DNA of 64,000 bases from Mycobacterium sp. MS1601 (lineage in GTDB: Bacteria > Actinomycetota > Actinomycetes > Mycobacteriales > Mycobacteriaceae), in contig NZ_CP019420.1 of the NCBI RefSeq assembly GCF_001984215.1, forward strand, positions 3,906,001 through 3,970,000, read 5' to 3'. Under the pieces are notes generated by a model. The model had not been told where the DNA came from. It made no database searches and worked only from the letters and a program-made list of their open reading frames with translations. The position numbers were made by a program, and so were the translations under genes. This document shows, piece after piece, positions 52,167 through 60,876 of this stretch (its first letter is position 1; every line of letters starts with the position of its first letter).

Positions 52167-54016
52167 TGCAAACGTTGTTACGCCTGGCGACAGCCGGCTC
52201 CGTCGACGACGGCAAATCCACCCTGATCGGGCGGCTGTTGTTCGACTCCAAGGCCGTGATGGAAGACCAGCTGGCCGCGGTGGAGCGCACCTCCAAGGAG
52301 CGCGGCCACGACTACACCGACCTGGCGCTGGTCACCGACGGCCTGCGCTCGGAGCGTGAACAGGGCATCACCATCGACGTGGCCTACCGCTACTTCGCCA
52401 CGCCCAAGCGGAAATTCATCATCGCCGACACCCCGGGTCACATCCAGTACACGCGCAACATGGTGACCGGCACGTCCACCGCGCAATTGGCGATCGTGTT
52501 GGTCGACGCCCGACACGGATTGCTCGAACAGTCACGCCGCCACGCCTTCCTGGCGTCGCTGCTGGGCATCCGGCATATCGTGCTGGCCGTCAACAAGATG
52601 GACCTGATCGACTGGGACCGCCAGAAGTTCGAGGACATCCGCGACGAATTCCATGCTTTCGCAGCGCGTTTGGATGTTCACGACGTCACCACCATCCCGA
52701 TGTCTGCCCTACAGGGCGACAACGTGGTGACCAAGAGCGCCAACACCCCCTGGTACGAGGGTCCCGCGCTGCTCAGTCACCTCGAAGAGGTCTACATCGC
52801 CGGTGACCGCAACCTGGTGGACGTCCGCTTCCCGGTGCAGTACGTGATCCGGCCGCAAACCCGCGAGCACGCCGATCACCGTAGCTATGCCGGCACCGTC
52901 GCCAGCGGCGTCATGCGCCCCGGTGACGAAGTGGTGGTGCTGCCCGCCGGAAAGTCCAGTCGTATCACCGCGATCGACGGACCCACCGGTCCCGTCGACG
53001 AGGCATTCCCACCCATGGCGGTGTCGATCAGCCTGGCCGACGACATCGACATCTCCCGCGGCGACCTGATCGCCCGCACTGCCAACCAGCCCCATGCCAC
53101 CCAGGATTTCGACGCCACGGTGGCGTGGATGGCCGACAACTCCGCGTTGGAAACCGGCCGCGACTACATCATCAAGCACACCACCAGGACCACCCGAGCC
53201 AGAGTGACCGCGCTGGACTACCGCCTGGATGTCAACACCCTGCATCGCGACAAGAGCGCGACGGCGTTGAAGCTCAACGAACTGGGGCGTGTCACGCTGC
53301 GCACCCAGCAGCCGCTGTTGCTCGACGAGTACTCGCGCAACGCCGCCACCGGGTCGTTCATCCTGATCGATCCCGACACCAACAGCACTGTCGGGGCGGG
53401 CATGGTCCGAGACACCACTCCGGTGGCCAACCGGAGTGCCACACCCAACACGGTGCGACACGAGTCGCTGGTGCGTGCCAAAGACCGACTGTCCCGGGGC
53501 CGCACGGTGTGGTTCACCGGACTATCCGGCTCCGGTAAGAGCTCGGTGGCAGTGCTGGTGGAGCAGAAGATGCTCGAAAGAGGCTGCCCGGCTTACGTTC
53601 TGGACGGTGACAATCTGCGACACGGCCTCAATGCCGATCTGGGGTTCTCGATGGCCGATCGGGCTGAGAACCTCCGTAGGCTCGCCCACATCGCCACTTT
53701 GATGGCCGATTCCGGTCTGACGGTGCTGGTGCCTGCCATCAGCCCGTTGGAAGAGCACCGGGAGTTGGCCCGAAAGGTGCACGCGGATCAGGGTTACGAG
53801 TTCTTCGAGGTGTTCTGCGACACCCCGCTGGCAGACTGCGAGCGCCGCGATCCCAAGGGGCTCTACGCCAAGGCCAGGGCGGGGGAGATCACCCACTTCA
53901 CCGGAATCGACAGCCCCTACCAGCGGCCCAAGCACCCCGATCTGCGGCTGACCCCGGATCACACCCCCGACGAGCTGGCGCAACAGGTGATCGACCTGTT
54001 GAGTGATCAGGCATGA
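52166..54016 (+). CDS. cysNC: bifunctional sulfate adenylyltransferase subunit 1 / APS kinase
   Basis: A 616-residue fusion. The N-terminal GTPase part (residues ~1-430) has G1 GSVDDGKST, G3 DTPGH, G4 NKMD and the elongation-factor-like barrels of CysN. The C-terminal part (~445-616) is APS kinase CysC, with P-loop GLSGSGKSS (452-460), DGDNLRHGLNADLGFS and PYQRPKHPDL. Together with CysD it converts sulfate to PAPS for sulfation and cysteine synthesis. It matches Rv1286. The cysQ start overlaps its stop (ATGA). Confidence 0.96.
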   Translation: MQTLLRLATAGSVDDGKSTLIGRLLFDSKAVMEDQLAAVERTSKERGHDYTDLALVTDGLRSEREQGITIDVAYRYFATPKRKFIIADTPGHIQYTRNMVTGTSTAQLAIVLVDARHGLLEQSRRHAFLASLLGIRHIVLAVNKMDLIDWDRQKFEDIRDEFHAFAARLDVHDVTTIPMSALQGDNVVTKSANTPWYEGPALLSHLEEVYIAGDRNLVDVRFPVQYVIRPQTREHADHRSYAGTVASGVMRPGDEVVVLPAGKSSRITAIDGPTGPVDEAFPPMAVSISLADDIDISRGDLIARTANQPHATQDFDATVAWMADNSALETGRDYIIKHTTRTTRARVTALDYRLDVNTLHRDKSATALKLNELGRVTLRTQQPLLLDEYSRNAATGSFILIDPDTNSTVGAGMVRDTTPVANRSATPNTVRHESLVRAKDRLSRGRTVWFTGLSGSGKSSVAVLVEQKMLERGCPAYVLDGDNLRHGLNADLGFSMADRAENLRRLAHIATLMADSGLTVLVPAISPLEEHRELARKVHADQGYEFFEVFCDTPLADCERRDPKGLYAKARAGEITHFTGIDSPYQRPKHPDLRLTPDHTPDELAQQVIDLLSDQA

Positions 54017-54744
54017 GCGATCACGAGTTGGCGGCGCGGCTGGCCACCGAGGCGGGCGAACTGCTGTTGAAGGTTCGCGACGAGTTCGCTGACGCCGAGT
54101 CCAAGGAGCGAAAGGACGCGGGTGACAGCCGGTCTCATGACTTCCTGATGGCTGCACTTGCGCAGGCGCGTCCAGACGACGTGGTGTTGTCCGAGGAAGG
54201 CGCCGACAATCCGGCGCGTCTGAGCGCCGAGCGGGTATGGATTGTCGACCCGCTGGACGGCACCCGCGAGTTCTCCGAACTGGGCCGCGAGGACTGGGCG
54301 GTGCACGTCGCGCTGTGGCAGTCCGGTGAGCTGGTCGCCGGCGCGGTTGCACTGCCCGCTCAAGGGCAGACGCTGGCGACCCCCGACGTGCCCACACCCG
54401 CGGCCCAGGACGGCCCGCCCCGTGTCATCGTCTCCCGAACCCGCCCACCCGCCGTGGCACTGGCGGTGCGCGACTCCCTCGACGGCGTGCTGGTGGAGAT
54501 GGGAAGCGCAGGGGCCAAGGTGTCTGCCGTGGTGCAGGGTCGCGCCGACGTTTATGTGCACGCCGGCGGCCAGTACGAATGGGACTCGGCCGCACCGGTT
54601 GCCGTGGCCCGCGCGGCCGGGCTGTTCACCTCACGCATCGACGGCTCACCGCTGGTCTACAACCAGAAGGACCTCTCGCTGCCGGATCTCATCGTGTGCC
54701 GCCCGGAACTCGCCGACGCCGTGCTGGCGGTTACCCGGTCCTAG
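54013..54744 (+). CDS. cysQ: 3'-phosphoadenosine 5'-phosphate (PAP) phosphatase
   Basis: A 243-residue member of the inositol-monophosphatase superfamily of CysQ type. Metal-binding motifs are VLSEEGADN, WIVDPLDGTREFSE and GQYEWDSAAPVAVARAAG. It removes the 3'-phosphate from PAP or PAPS and prevents their build-up after sulfation. Its overlap with cysNC makes a cysD-cysNC-cysQ operon. In M. tuberculosis, as recalled, cysQ (Rv2131c) lies elsewhere, so this linkage is a feature of this genome. The 3' end overlaps a convergent gene by 14 nt. Confidence 0.92.
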   Translation: MSDHELAARLATEAGELLLKVRDEFADAESKERKDAGDSRSHDFLMAALAQARPDDVVLSEEGADNPARLSAERVWIVDPLDGTREFSELGREDWAVHVALWQSGELVAGAVALPAQGQTLATPDVPTPAAQDGPPRVIVSRTRPPAVALAVRDSLDGVLVEMGSAGAKVSAVVQGRADVYVHAGGQYEWDSAAPVAVARAAGLFTSRIDGSPLVYNQKDLSLPDLIVCRPELADAVLAVTRS

Positions 54745-55816
54745 ATCCGGTGGCGCCGGATGGAGCATCGGATCTCACCGCGCTGAGAATGCCCCGCCAA
54801 CCGGGCAGCTGTTCGATGTGCCGGACACCGGGCGGCTGGTCGCCGTCCAGTAGGCGGGTTGCCACCACAGCTGCCACCTCGGCGGTCATGGCCGCCTCCC
54901 CGGTGCCGGCGAACCACGCGGCGACACTCTGTGATTGCCCGTCCCGCACGCCCGAGGCCTCGGCGCACACAGCGAACCTTCCCTGTTGATGCGGCACTGC
55001 GCCCATCGCCGTGACGGCCGGTGAGCGCACCTTCGCCGATCCGAACACTCGCGCTGTGCCGCTGCGGGCGGCGACGACCGCGGCAAGATGAACGGCCCTG
55101 GGCTCGAGTGTCAGCCAGGAGCGCACCGTCGGGATATCGAGAGTGCGTGCCAGGCTGCGTTGTTCGGGGAAGTTGAACGCCGCCGCGACGCTGCGGTGCC
55201 CGTCGCCGAAGTCGAGATGACGTCGCGCGACGAAGGGGCGTTGCGGGCGGACCTTGCCGTTGTGCACCACCGAGAAGGGCACAGCGAGGTTCTCCAGTGT
55301 CCAGTCCAAGGCCGCGGCGCCGTGTTCGTCGGCGATGCCGAGCCGGACCCCGAGGTCCAGGCGCTCGACCTCGTCGAAGGAAGAACACACCTGGGCGGCA
55401 AGCAGGTTGGTGACTCCGGGAGCGATGCCGACACTGAGTACGACGGTGGCGCCGGTGTGTGCCGCGAGAGGATCGAGCTTCTCGACCGCCTCGATTCCGG
55501 CGCCGTCGGCCGAAACGTCCGCGTAGTGCACACCGGCGTCCACACAGCCCCCGACAAGCGCTTTCTCGGTCTTCGGCGCGCAGGCCAGGACCAGTTCAGG
55601 TCGTTCGGTGGTCACCAGGTGGCGCACCGACTCCGGGTCGGCGGCATCAAGGCGGACGGCGCGGGCACCGTGGCCGAGGGTGGCCGCTGTCTTCGCCGCA
55701 CGGGTGCTGTCGCGGCCGGCGATGACCACTCGACCCGGGTGCTGAGGTGCCAGCCGCTCGGCGAGCAGCCTGCCGACCAGGCCGTAGCCGCCGACGATGA
55801 CGATCGGTGCGGTCAT
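54731..55816 (-). CDS. saccharopine dehydrogenase-like NAD(P)-binding protein
   Basis: A 361-residue protein with an N-terminal Rossmann fold (IVIVGGYGLVGRLLAERLA, VIAGRDSTRAA, LDAADPESV) and the following VHYADVSADGAGIEAVEKLD and VVLSVGIAPGVTNLLAAQV segments typical of the saccharopine dehydrogenase/trans-acting enoyl-reductase-like group. The true reaction is unknown. The start overlaps the stop of the tetR gene (ATGA), so it is the second gene of a tetR operon and probably the target of that repressor. Confidence 0.8.
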   Translation of the reverse strand: MTAPIVIVGGYGLVGRLLAERLAPQHPGRVVIAGRDSTRAAKTAATLGHGARAVRLDAADPESVRHLVTTERPELVLACAPKTEKALVGGCVDAGVHYADVSADGAGIEAVEKLDPLAAHTGATVVLSVGIAPGVTNLLAAQVCSSFDEVERLDLGVRLGIADEHGAAALDWTLENLAVPFSVVHNGKVRPQRPFVARRHLDFGDGHRSVAAAFNFPEQRSLARTLDIPTVRSWLTLEPRAVHLAAVVAARSGTARVFGSAKVRSPAVTAMGAVPHQQGRFAVCAEASGVRDGQSQSVAAWFAGTGEAAMTAEVAAVVATRLLDGDQPPGVRHIEQLPGWRGILSAVRSDAPSGATGSRTG

Positions 55817-56364
55817 GCGGCGGCCTGCGCGAGCTTGGTCAGGGCATTGACCAGTTCGGCGGCCGACGGGACCCCGTCGGGATCGAACAGCGACTGGACT
55901 GCCAGTCCGTCGAACAGTGCGATCAGAACCGTTGCCGCGGCGCGGGATTCGGGACCGTCGCCGACGCTGCGGCCGACCTCCACCCGCAGATCCTCGTAGA
56001 TGGTGCGCATCTCCGCACGCAGTGCGTCACTGCGTTCGGCTTGGGCGAACACCTCGACGGCGGCCACCGTGTCACTTTTGTCCTCTTGCAGTGAGTCCAG
56101 GAAGCGGCCCAGGACGTCGGTCAGGCGGGTGCGGGCGTCGGCGTCGGTGGGTTCGCTTGCGTGTCGCAGCGGGCCCTGCGCCCAGCGACGGGTGACGCGG
56201 ACCGCGGCTTCGTGCATGAGGCCTTCTTTGGACCCGAAGTAGTAGTTGACATCGGGTGCGTGGGCGCCGGCGACGGCCAGGATGCGCCGAGTGGTGGTGC
56301 GGGCCCAGCCGTCATCTGCCATGCATCGGATGGCGGCATCGAGGAGCCTGTCTCGAGTGGTCAT
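55813..56364 (-). CDS. TetR-family transcriptional regulator
   Basis: A 183-residue TetR-type repressor. The N-terminal helix-turn-helix is TTRDRLLDAAIRCMADDGWARTTTRRILAVAGAHAPDVNYYFGSKEGLM, and the all-helical ligand domain follows. The ATG at 56364 is used; TAGGAT lies 8 nt upstream, inside the palindromic operator at 56372-56406. It is divergent from the GNAT gene and is followed by the saccharopine-dehydrogenase-like gene. Confidence 0.88.
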   Translation of the reverse strand: MTTRDRLLDAAIRCMADDGWARTTTRRILAVAGAHAPDVNYYFGSKEGLMHEAAVRVTRRWAQGPLRHASEPTDADARTRLTDVLGRFLDSLQEDKSDTVAAVEVFAQAERSDALRAEMRTIYEDLRVEVGRSVGDGPESRAAATVLIALFDGLAVQSLFDPDGVPSAAELVNALTKLAQAAA

Positions 56365-56371
56365 GAAGAGG

Positions 56372-56406
56372 GATCCTAGCAATCGCTACTAGCGATCGCT
56401 AGGATC
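56372..56406. promoter_or_regulatory. TetR operator covering both divergent -10 elements
   Basis: A 16-3-16 inverted repeat (GATCCTAGCAATCGCT / AGCGATCGCTAGGATC, one mismatch). It contains TAGGAT for the plus-strand GNAT gene (56400-56405, 6 nt before its ATG) and TAGGAT on the minus strand for tetR. Binding by one repressor would shut both promoters. Confidence 0.75.
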
Positions 56407-56411
56407 TTGGC

Positions 56412-57059
56412 ATGACGACGCCGACAATCCGTACCGCCCGCCCCGACGACCGCCCATTCCTGGCCTGGGTTATGCGCACTGCCGCCACATCGCACCTGCC
56501 CACCTGCGTGTGGGATGTGCTGTTCGGGCTGCCCGCCGAGCACGTCGATGAGCTGCTGCTGTCGCTTCTCGGCTCAGCGCGGACCCACTGGTGTCACCTC
56601 GATCGGTTCTGGGTCGCCGAGGTAAACGGTGAACCGGCCGGCGCAATGACGGGGTTCGACACCGGTGAAGAAGGCAACCCGGCGCTGGAGGCCGAGATCT
56701 TCGCCCTGCTGGCCGGGCTGGACCTGCCCGACGGTGCACTCGAGGCGTTGGTCACCAGGGCGACGGCGCTGGCGCGTGCCACGCCGCCGAACCTGGACGC
56801 GAGTTGGGGTGTCGAAAATGTCGCGGTGGCAGCAGGTTTCCGAGGCGCCGGTGTGGTCGACGCGCTGCTGCAACACGTGCTGGCCGTCGGGCGCGACCGC
56901 GGCTACCAGCAGGCGCAGGTGTTGTGCCTCAACGGCAACGAGCGTGCCGAGCGGACCTGGAAACGCAACGGGTTCGGCCTGGTCACCGACTACCGCGACG
57001 TGTCCTTCGAACAGACCTACGGCACACCGGGTTTACGCCTGCATGCGCAAGCCCTGTGA
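56412..57059 (+). CDS. GNAT-family N-acetyltransferase
   Basis: A 215-residue GNAT protein. It begins TPTIRTARPDDRPFLAWVM, has a central FWVAEVNGEPAGAMTGFDTG strand pair, the acetyl-CoA motif A region WGVENVAVAAGFRGAGVVDALLQHVLAVGRDRGY and motif B VLCLNGNERAERTWKRNGFGLV. The ATG at 56412 is leaderless with respect to TAGGAT inside the TetR operator. The acceptor is unknown. Shared control with the saccharopine-dehydrogenase-like gene hints at a small-molecule detoxification unit. Confidence 0.85.
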   Translation: MTTPTIRTARPDDRPFLAWVMRTAATSHLPTCVWDVLFGLPAEHVDELLLSLLGSARTHWCHLDRFWVAEVNGEPAGAMTGFDTGEEGNPALEAEIFALLAGLDLPDGALEALVTRATALARATPPNLDASWGVENVAVAAGFRGAGVVDALLQHVLAVGRDRGYQQAQVLCLNGNERAERTWKRNGFGLVTDYRDVSFEQTYGTPGLRLHAQAL

Positions 57060-57086
57060 TCCGTGACCGTCGCAGTTCTGTGACAA

Positions 57087-57100
57087 TGGCACAATTGCCA
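57087..57100. promoter_or_regulatory. palindrome upstream of rrf2 gene
   Basis: TGGCA-CAAT-TGCCA lies 2 nt before the ATG at 57103. Its position over the promoter fits an autoregulatory site for the Rrf2 protein. Confidence 0.45.
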
Positions 57101-57102
57101 CG

Positions 57103-57585
57103 ATGCGAATGTCGGCCAAGGCGGAGTACGCCGTGCGGGCCATGGTCCAGTTGGCCACGGTCGACGACGGTGTGCTCGTCAAGACCGACGAGTTGGCGGC
57201 CGCCCAGGGCATTCCCGCACAATTCCTGGTCGACATCCTGTCCGACCTGCGGACCGACCGGCTGGTACGCAGCCACCGTGGCCGTGACGGCGGTTATGAA
57301 CTGGCCCGCGCGGCCCATCTGATCAGCATCGCCGATGTCCTGCGCTGTATCGACGGGCCATTGGCCAGTGTTCGGGACATCGGGCTGGGGGACCTGCCGT
57401 ATTCGGGCCCGACGGCCGCGCTGACCGACGTCTGGCGGGCACTGCGCGCCAGCATGCGGTCGGTGCTCGAAGAGACCACTTTGGCCGACGTCGCCCATGG
57501 TGAGCTGCCGGAGCATGTCAGCGGTCTTGCTCGCGACTACAACACCCAGGAGACCGAGCGCGGGCACCGACGGCCCACGGCGTGA
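57103..57585 (+). CDS. Rrf2-family transcriptional regulator (Rv1287-like)
   Basis: A 160-residue Rrf2 protein with winged helix [21 protein letters not shown], then [48 protein letters not shown], and a dimerisation helix. Only one cysteine is visible (LRCIDG), so the three-cysteine iron-sulfur site of IscR/NsrR is absent. That resembles CymR, the cysteine-metabolism Rrf2 regulator of Firmicutes. Its conserved position next to cysD-cysN in mycobacteria makes control of sulfate assimilation plausible, though here about 2.4 kb of other genes lie between. Confidence 0.88.
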   Translation: MRMSAKAEYAVRAMVQLATVDDGVLVKTDELAAAQGIPAQFLVDILSDLRTDRLVRSHRGRDGGYELARAAHLISIADVLRCIDGPLASVRDIGLGDLPYSGPTAALTDVWRALRASMRSVLEETTLADVAHGELPEHVSGLARDYNTQETERGHRRPTA

Positions 57586-57636
57586 CGGGACCACAGCGGC
57601 CCGCCCGCGCGTGTTGTCCGTCAACCGCTTTGGTGT

Positions 57637-57849
57637 CTACTCCGAATCGGACTTCCCAAACTTCGGGTTGCCGTCGTCATCCAGCCAGTCGTTGACCGCA
57701 GTCCCGGTGACGGTGTTGTGCGAGCCGGGCAGCACCGCCGTGGGCCGGTCCTCGTAGGCCGTCACCATCTCCGCGGCCGCCGCCTTGGCCGACTCGCTGA
57801 CCTCCACCTTGGCACCCGACGGAGTTTTGTCGTCACTCACCTTCGACAC
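57637..57849 (-). CDS. small hydrophilic conserved protein
   Basis: A 70-residue acidic, apparently unstructured protein (AKVEVSESAKAAAAEMVTAY, LPGSHNTVTGTAVNDWLDDD) with no signal peptide, cysteine or membrane segment. The start is GTG at 57849. The codon pattern and the compact gene layout support it as real. I do not recognise a function; the composition resembles small actinobacterial stress-associated proteins. Confidence 0.55.
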   Translation of the reverse strand: MSKVSDDKTPSGAKVEVSESAKAAAAEMVTAYEDRPTAVLPGSHNTVTGTAVNDWLDDDGNPKFGKSDSE

Positions 57850-57937
57850 CTTCCGTATGCGGCGCCGGGTGTCGACGCCTGTCTACGGCTGCCCGGAAAT
57901 GTGACCCACGAAACAGATTGCAGGTCTGCGCCGGATC

Positions 57938-58816
57938 TCAGCGTGACTGTTCGACGAGGATGCTGCCGCGTGCCGTGCGTGCCACCACCACGGACTCGGC
58001 CTCGGTGGCATCGCTGGTCTGCGGCACGCGCACATCGGTGTCGTGGTACGCGGAGTCAGAGATGGCCGTCACCAGGAACGGGCCGTTGCCGGGCAGATCC
58101 AGAGTCACGTCACCGTTGGAGGTGGTGGCCTCGATGCTGCGTGGCGCCTCGTCGCGGAAGGTGACGTCGATGTCACCTTCGATCACGTTGGCCGAGAACG
58201 ACTCCCGCACCGAAACCGGTTCATCGGAGACCACCGCGCCCTGACGGACCTCGGCTTCGATCACCCGTGCCGACCCCTCCAGGATCACCGCGCCGCCGGT
58301 GCTGCGGGCCACCAGCCGGTCCAGATCGGCTTTTACATCGAGCACCCCGAGCTGCTGTTCGGTGGTCACGGTGAGCCGCTGCCCCAGCTGCGGCGGAACC
58401 GTCACGATCAGCTGCCCGGCCTGGGCCCACTCCAGCCAGTCCGGCGAGCTGCCGCGCACCGAGATGCGGGTATCGGGCCCGGCGCTGATGTCCAGCGACT
58501 GGTCACCTCGGTCGCTGGTGCTGACGAACCGCAGTTCGGCACGCGGTTCACGTGCCTCGGGGTCACTGTTGATCTCCACGGACATCGGGACGGTGCCGGT
58601 GTCCACCGTGAGTGAACGCATGGTGGTGGGCAAGGGTTGGCTGTCGGCGATCACCCGGGTGTTGCCGACACCGACCGCCACGGCGGTCAGCGCGCCGAGG
58701 CCGGTGAGCAGGATCAGCGCCGCGGCGATCACCAACAGAGCACGCACCCCGGTTCGCCCGGCCGGGGACAGTGACGGCGGCGGGGTAGGGGTGGGAAGCG
58801 GAGCGAGACTGGTCAT
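57938..58816 (-). CDS. membrane-anchored DUF4097-like beta-repeat protein
   Basis: A 292-residue protein with a proline-rich cytoplasmic start, one transmembrane helix (ALLVIAAALILLTGLGALTAVAVGV, ~25-50) and an extracytoplasmic domain rich in short beta strands (VIEGDIDVTFRDEAPRSIEATTSNGDVTLDLPG) like DUF4097 adhesin-type proteins. It lies 14 nt downstream of the NarL-type response regulator in the same direction, so it is probably an accessory or output of that system, perhaps a sensor of envelope stress. Confidence 0.7.
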   Translation of the reverse strand: MTSLAPLPTPTPPPSLSPAGRTGVRALLVIAAALILLTGLGALTAVAVGVGNTRVIADSQPLPTTMRSLTVDTGTVPMSVEINSDPEAREPRAELRFVSTSDRGDQSLDISAGPDTRISVRGSSPDWLEWAQAGQLIVTVPPQLGQRLTVTTEQQLGVLDVKADLDRLVARSTGGAVILEGSARVIEAEVRQGAVVSDEPVSVRESFSANVIEGDIDVTFRDEAPRSIEATTSNGDVTLDLPGNGPFLVTAISDSAYHDTDVRVPQTSDATEAESVVVARTARGSILVEQSR

Positions 58817-58830
58817 CGCAGAGCACCTTT

Positions 58831-59475
58831 CTAGGATTCGAGATACCGCAGCACCGCCAGCACCCGGCGGTTCTCGGTCTCGTCGGGGGCCAGGTCGAAT
58901 TTGGCGAAGATCGAGGCGATGTGCTTCTCGGCCGAGCCGGTCGAGATGTACAGGGCCCCTGCGATCGCCGAGTTCGTCTTGCCCTCGGCCATCAACTGCA
59001 GGACGTCACGTTCGCGTGGGGTCAACTGCTCCAAGGCGTTTCGCTTGTGTGACCGCACCAGGATCTGCGCGACAACCTCGGGGTCGAGCACCGTCCCTCC
59101 GGTGCCCACGGTGTCGACAGCGGCCAGGAACGCGGGCACGTCGGCCACCCGGTCCTTGAGCAGATAGCCGAATCCGCGGGTGTCGGAGGCGATCAGATCG
59201 GCCGCGTAACGTTCCTCCACGTAGTGCGAGAGCACCAGTACCGCCGACTCCGGGTTCTGCTTGCGCAGCAGTGCGGCTGCCCGGATGCCCTCGTCGGTGA
59301 ACGTCGGCGGCATCCGGACATCGACGATCGCCAGATCCGGTTTGGTGCCGTTGACCAGGGCCAGCAGGTTGGTGGCATCGGCCACCCCGGCGACCACCTC
59401 GTGTCCCGATTCGTTGAGGATGCGTTCGATACCGCCGCGCAGGAGTGCGGAATCTTCGGCGATCACGATGCGCAT
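58831..59475 (-). CDS. NarL/LuxR-family response regulator
   Basis: A 214-residue regulator. The receiver domain has the acidic pair in IAEDSALL and phospho-acceptor Asp52 in AIVDVRMPP. The LuxR-type helix-turn-helix reads LTPRERDVLQLMAEGKTNSAIAGALYISTGSAEKHI. Its start lies inside the kinase gene (13-nt overlap), so the two are coupled. Confidence 0.93.
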   Translation of the reverse strand: MRIVIAEDSALLRGGIERILNESGHEVVAGVADATNLLALVNGTKPDLAIVDVRMPPTFTDEGIRAAALLRKQNPESAVLVLSHYVEERYAADLIASDTRGFGYLLKDRVADVPAFLAAVDTVGTGGTVLDPEVVAQILVRSHKRNALEQLTPRERDVLQLMAEGKTNSAIAGALYISTGSAEKHIASIFAKFDLAPDETENRRVLAVLRYLES

Positions 59476-60785
59476 GGCACCACCGCGGTGACAATCGTCG
59501 GCCCGGTCACCGGGCTGGACACCGAGAACGTGCCACCGGCGGCACGCACCCGTTCGGCGAGTCCACGCAGGCCCGTCGCATCGGGATTCGCCTCGGCGTC
59601 GCTGAGGGCGCCGCCGTGGCCGTCGTCGAACACCGAGACGTACAGCTGGCCGCCGGAGGGGCCGGTCTCGTCGAACCGTACGGTGACCACCGCCTGGTTG
59701 GCGGAGGCGTGCTTGGCCACGTTGGTCAGCGCCTCGGCCACCACGAAGTATGCGACGGCTTCCACCTCATCGGGCAGCCGGTGGGGCAGATGAACGGTCA
59801 ATGTGGTTGGCACTCCTGAGGTTTCGGAACGGTGCACTACTGAGGACAGGGCAGCGTCGAGGCCGCGGTCGCTGAGGATGGTGGGCGCGATGCCGCGCAC
59901 CACGTTGCGCAGCTCCGACAGAGCCTGCTTGGCCTCGGTGTGGGCCTCGTTGATCAGCGTCTTGGCGGCGGGCAGGTCGGTGTCCAGTTTGGTTTGTGCC
60001 AGTCCGATCGTCATGGCCAGCGACACCAGACGCGGCTGCACACTGTCATGCAGGTCTCGTTCGATGCGGTGGCGTTCGGTCTGGGCCGAGGACACCGCGC
60101 CCTGGCGGGCATCGGCGAGCGCATGCACCCGGTGTTGCAGCTCGGCCGTCGACGACGGCGGCAGCAGCCAACGGTCGATCCGCGCGTCGAGGCTGGGTGC
60201 CAGTGCCAGCACCGCGATGGCTGCCAGCAGTGCGATCACCGCGAGGATCCAGGCCAGCACCGGCGGGATGAACCTCAATCCGGCTTCGGCGTCGCTGCCG
60301 TCGATCGCGATGGCCGCCGCGGGACCGAGGAACGCGAACGCCACCAGGACGAACGCCAACCCGGTGGCGGCGATGTCGTAGATCATCCGCAGGTAGTGGT
60401 GTGCGCAGCTCTTCCAGAAGCGGGTGTTGCTGACGTCGAGCCACAACTGATGCAGCCACCGCTGGATGCCGGTGTAGGGCGACAGCCGTCGCGCGGGAAC
60501 GGGGATGTCCAGACCGAACACCGCCTCGCTGCGCACTCGTTCCACCCAGTCGACGCCACGCATCAGATAGATGAACACCACCGCTGCCAGCGCGAATCCG
60601 ATTCCGGACGGAATCGAGGTGACACCGAGGACAAAAACGGTCAGTGGAACCCAGAACCAGAACGTGGCCAGCACGGCTCCGGTGACCATTGATGCCGTCG
60701 GCACCACACCGAGGTGCGGTCTGCGCCGCCGGATCTTCTGTGCCGCCGGCGGCTCGGCCAGCACAACACTGTCTGCAACAACCAT
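59463..60785 (-). CDS. NarL-type sensor histidine kinase
   Basis: A 440-residue kinase. About four to five membrane helices (residues ~30-75 and 135-195, with a sensor-like segment between) precede a HisKA_3 dimerisation motif with His246 (ERHRIERDLHDSVQPRL) and a compact ATPase (VVAEALTNVAKHASA, VFDDGHGGA, GLRGLAERVRAAGG). The architecture matches actinobacterial DesK/LiaS-like kinases that sense the membrane. TAGGTT lies 6 nt before the ATG, so the message is leaderless. It is divergent from the PucR-type gene. Confidence 0.92.
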   Translation of the reverse strand: MVVADSVVLAEPPAAQKIRRRRPHLGVVPTASMVTGAVLATFWFWVPLTVFVLGVTSIPSGIGFALAAVVFIYLMRGVDWVERVRSEAVFGLDIPVPARRLSPYTGIQRWLHQLWLDVSNTRFWKSCAHHYLRMIYDIAATGLAFVLVAFAFLGPAAAIAIDGSDAEAGLRFIPPVLAWILAVIALLAAIAVLALAPSLDARIDRWLLPPSSTAELQHRVHALADARQGAVSSAQTERHRIERDLHDSVQPRLVSLAMTIGLAQTKLDTDLPAAKTLINEAHTEAKQALSELRNVVRGIAPTILSDRGLDAALSSVVHRSETSGVPTTLTVHLPHRLPDEVEAVAYFVVAEALTNVAKHASANQAVVTVRFDETGPSGGQLYVSVFDDGHGGALSDAEANPDATGLRGLAERVRAAGGTFSVSSPVTGPTIVTAVVPCAS

Positions 60786-60791
60786 GCGTCC

Positions 60792-60797
60792 AACCTA
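60792..60797 (-). promoter_or_regulatory. -10 hexamer of leaderless kinase gene
   Basis: TAGGTT on the minus strand ends 6 nt before the ATG at 60785. Confidence 0.5.
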
Positions 60798-60843
60798 TGG
60801 ACTCCCAAGCGCGCAGGACACGGCGATTTCCCGACGGTCTCGT

Positions 60844-60857
60844 GGGGGTTAACCCCC
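60844..60857. promoter_or_regulatory. GGGGGTTAACCCCC palindrome upstream of PucR-type gene
   Basis: A perfect 14-bp palindrome in the 91-nt divergent region, centred about 26 nt upstream of the GTG at 60877. It covers the -35 region of the predicted leaderless promoter. A likely operator. Confidence 0.55.
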
Positions 60858-60863
60858 GGGGAG

Positions 60864-60869
60864 TAGCCT
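60864..60869 (+). promoter_or_regulatory. -10 hexamer of leaderless PucR-type gene
   Basis: TAGCCT ends 7 nt before the GTG at 60877. Confidence 0.5.
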
Positions 60870-60876
60870 CACCGGC

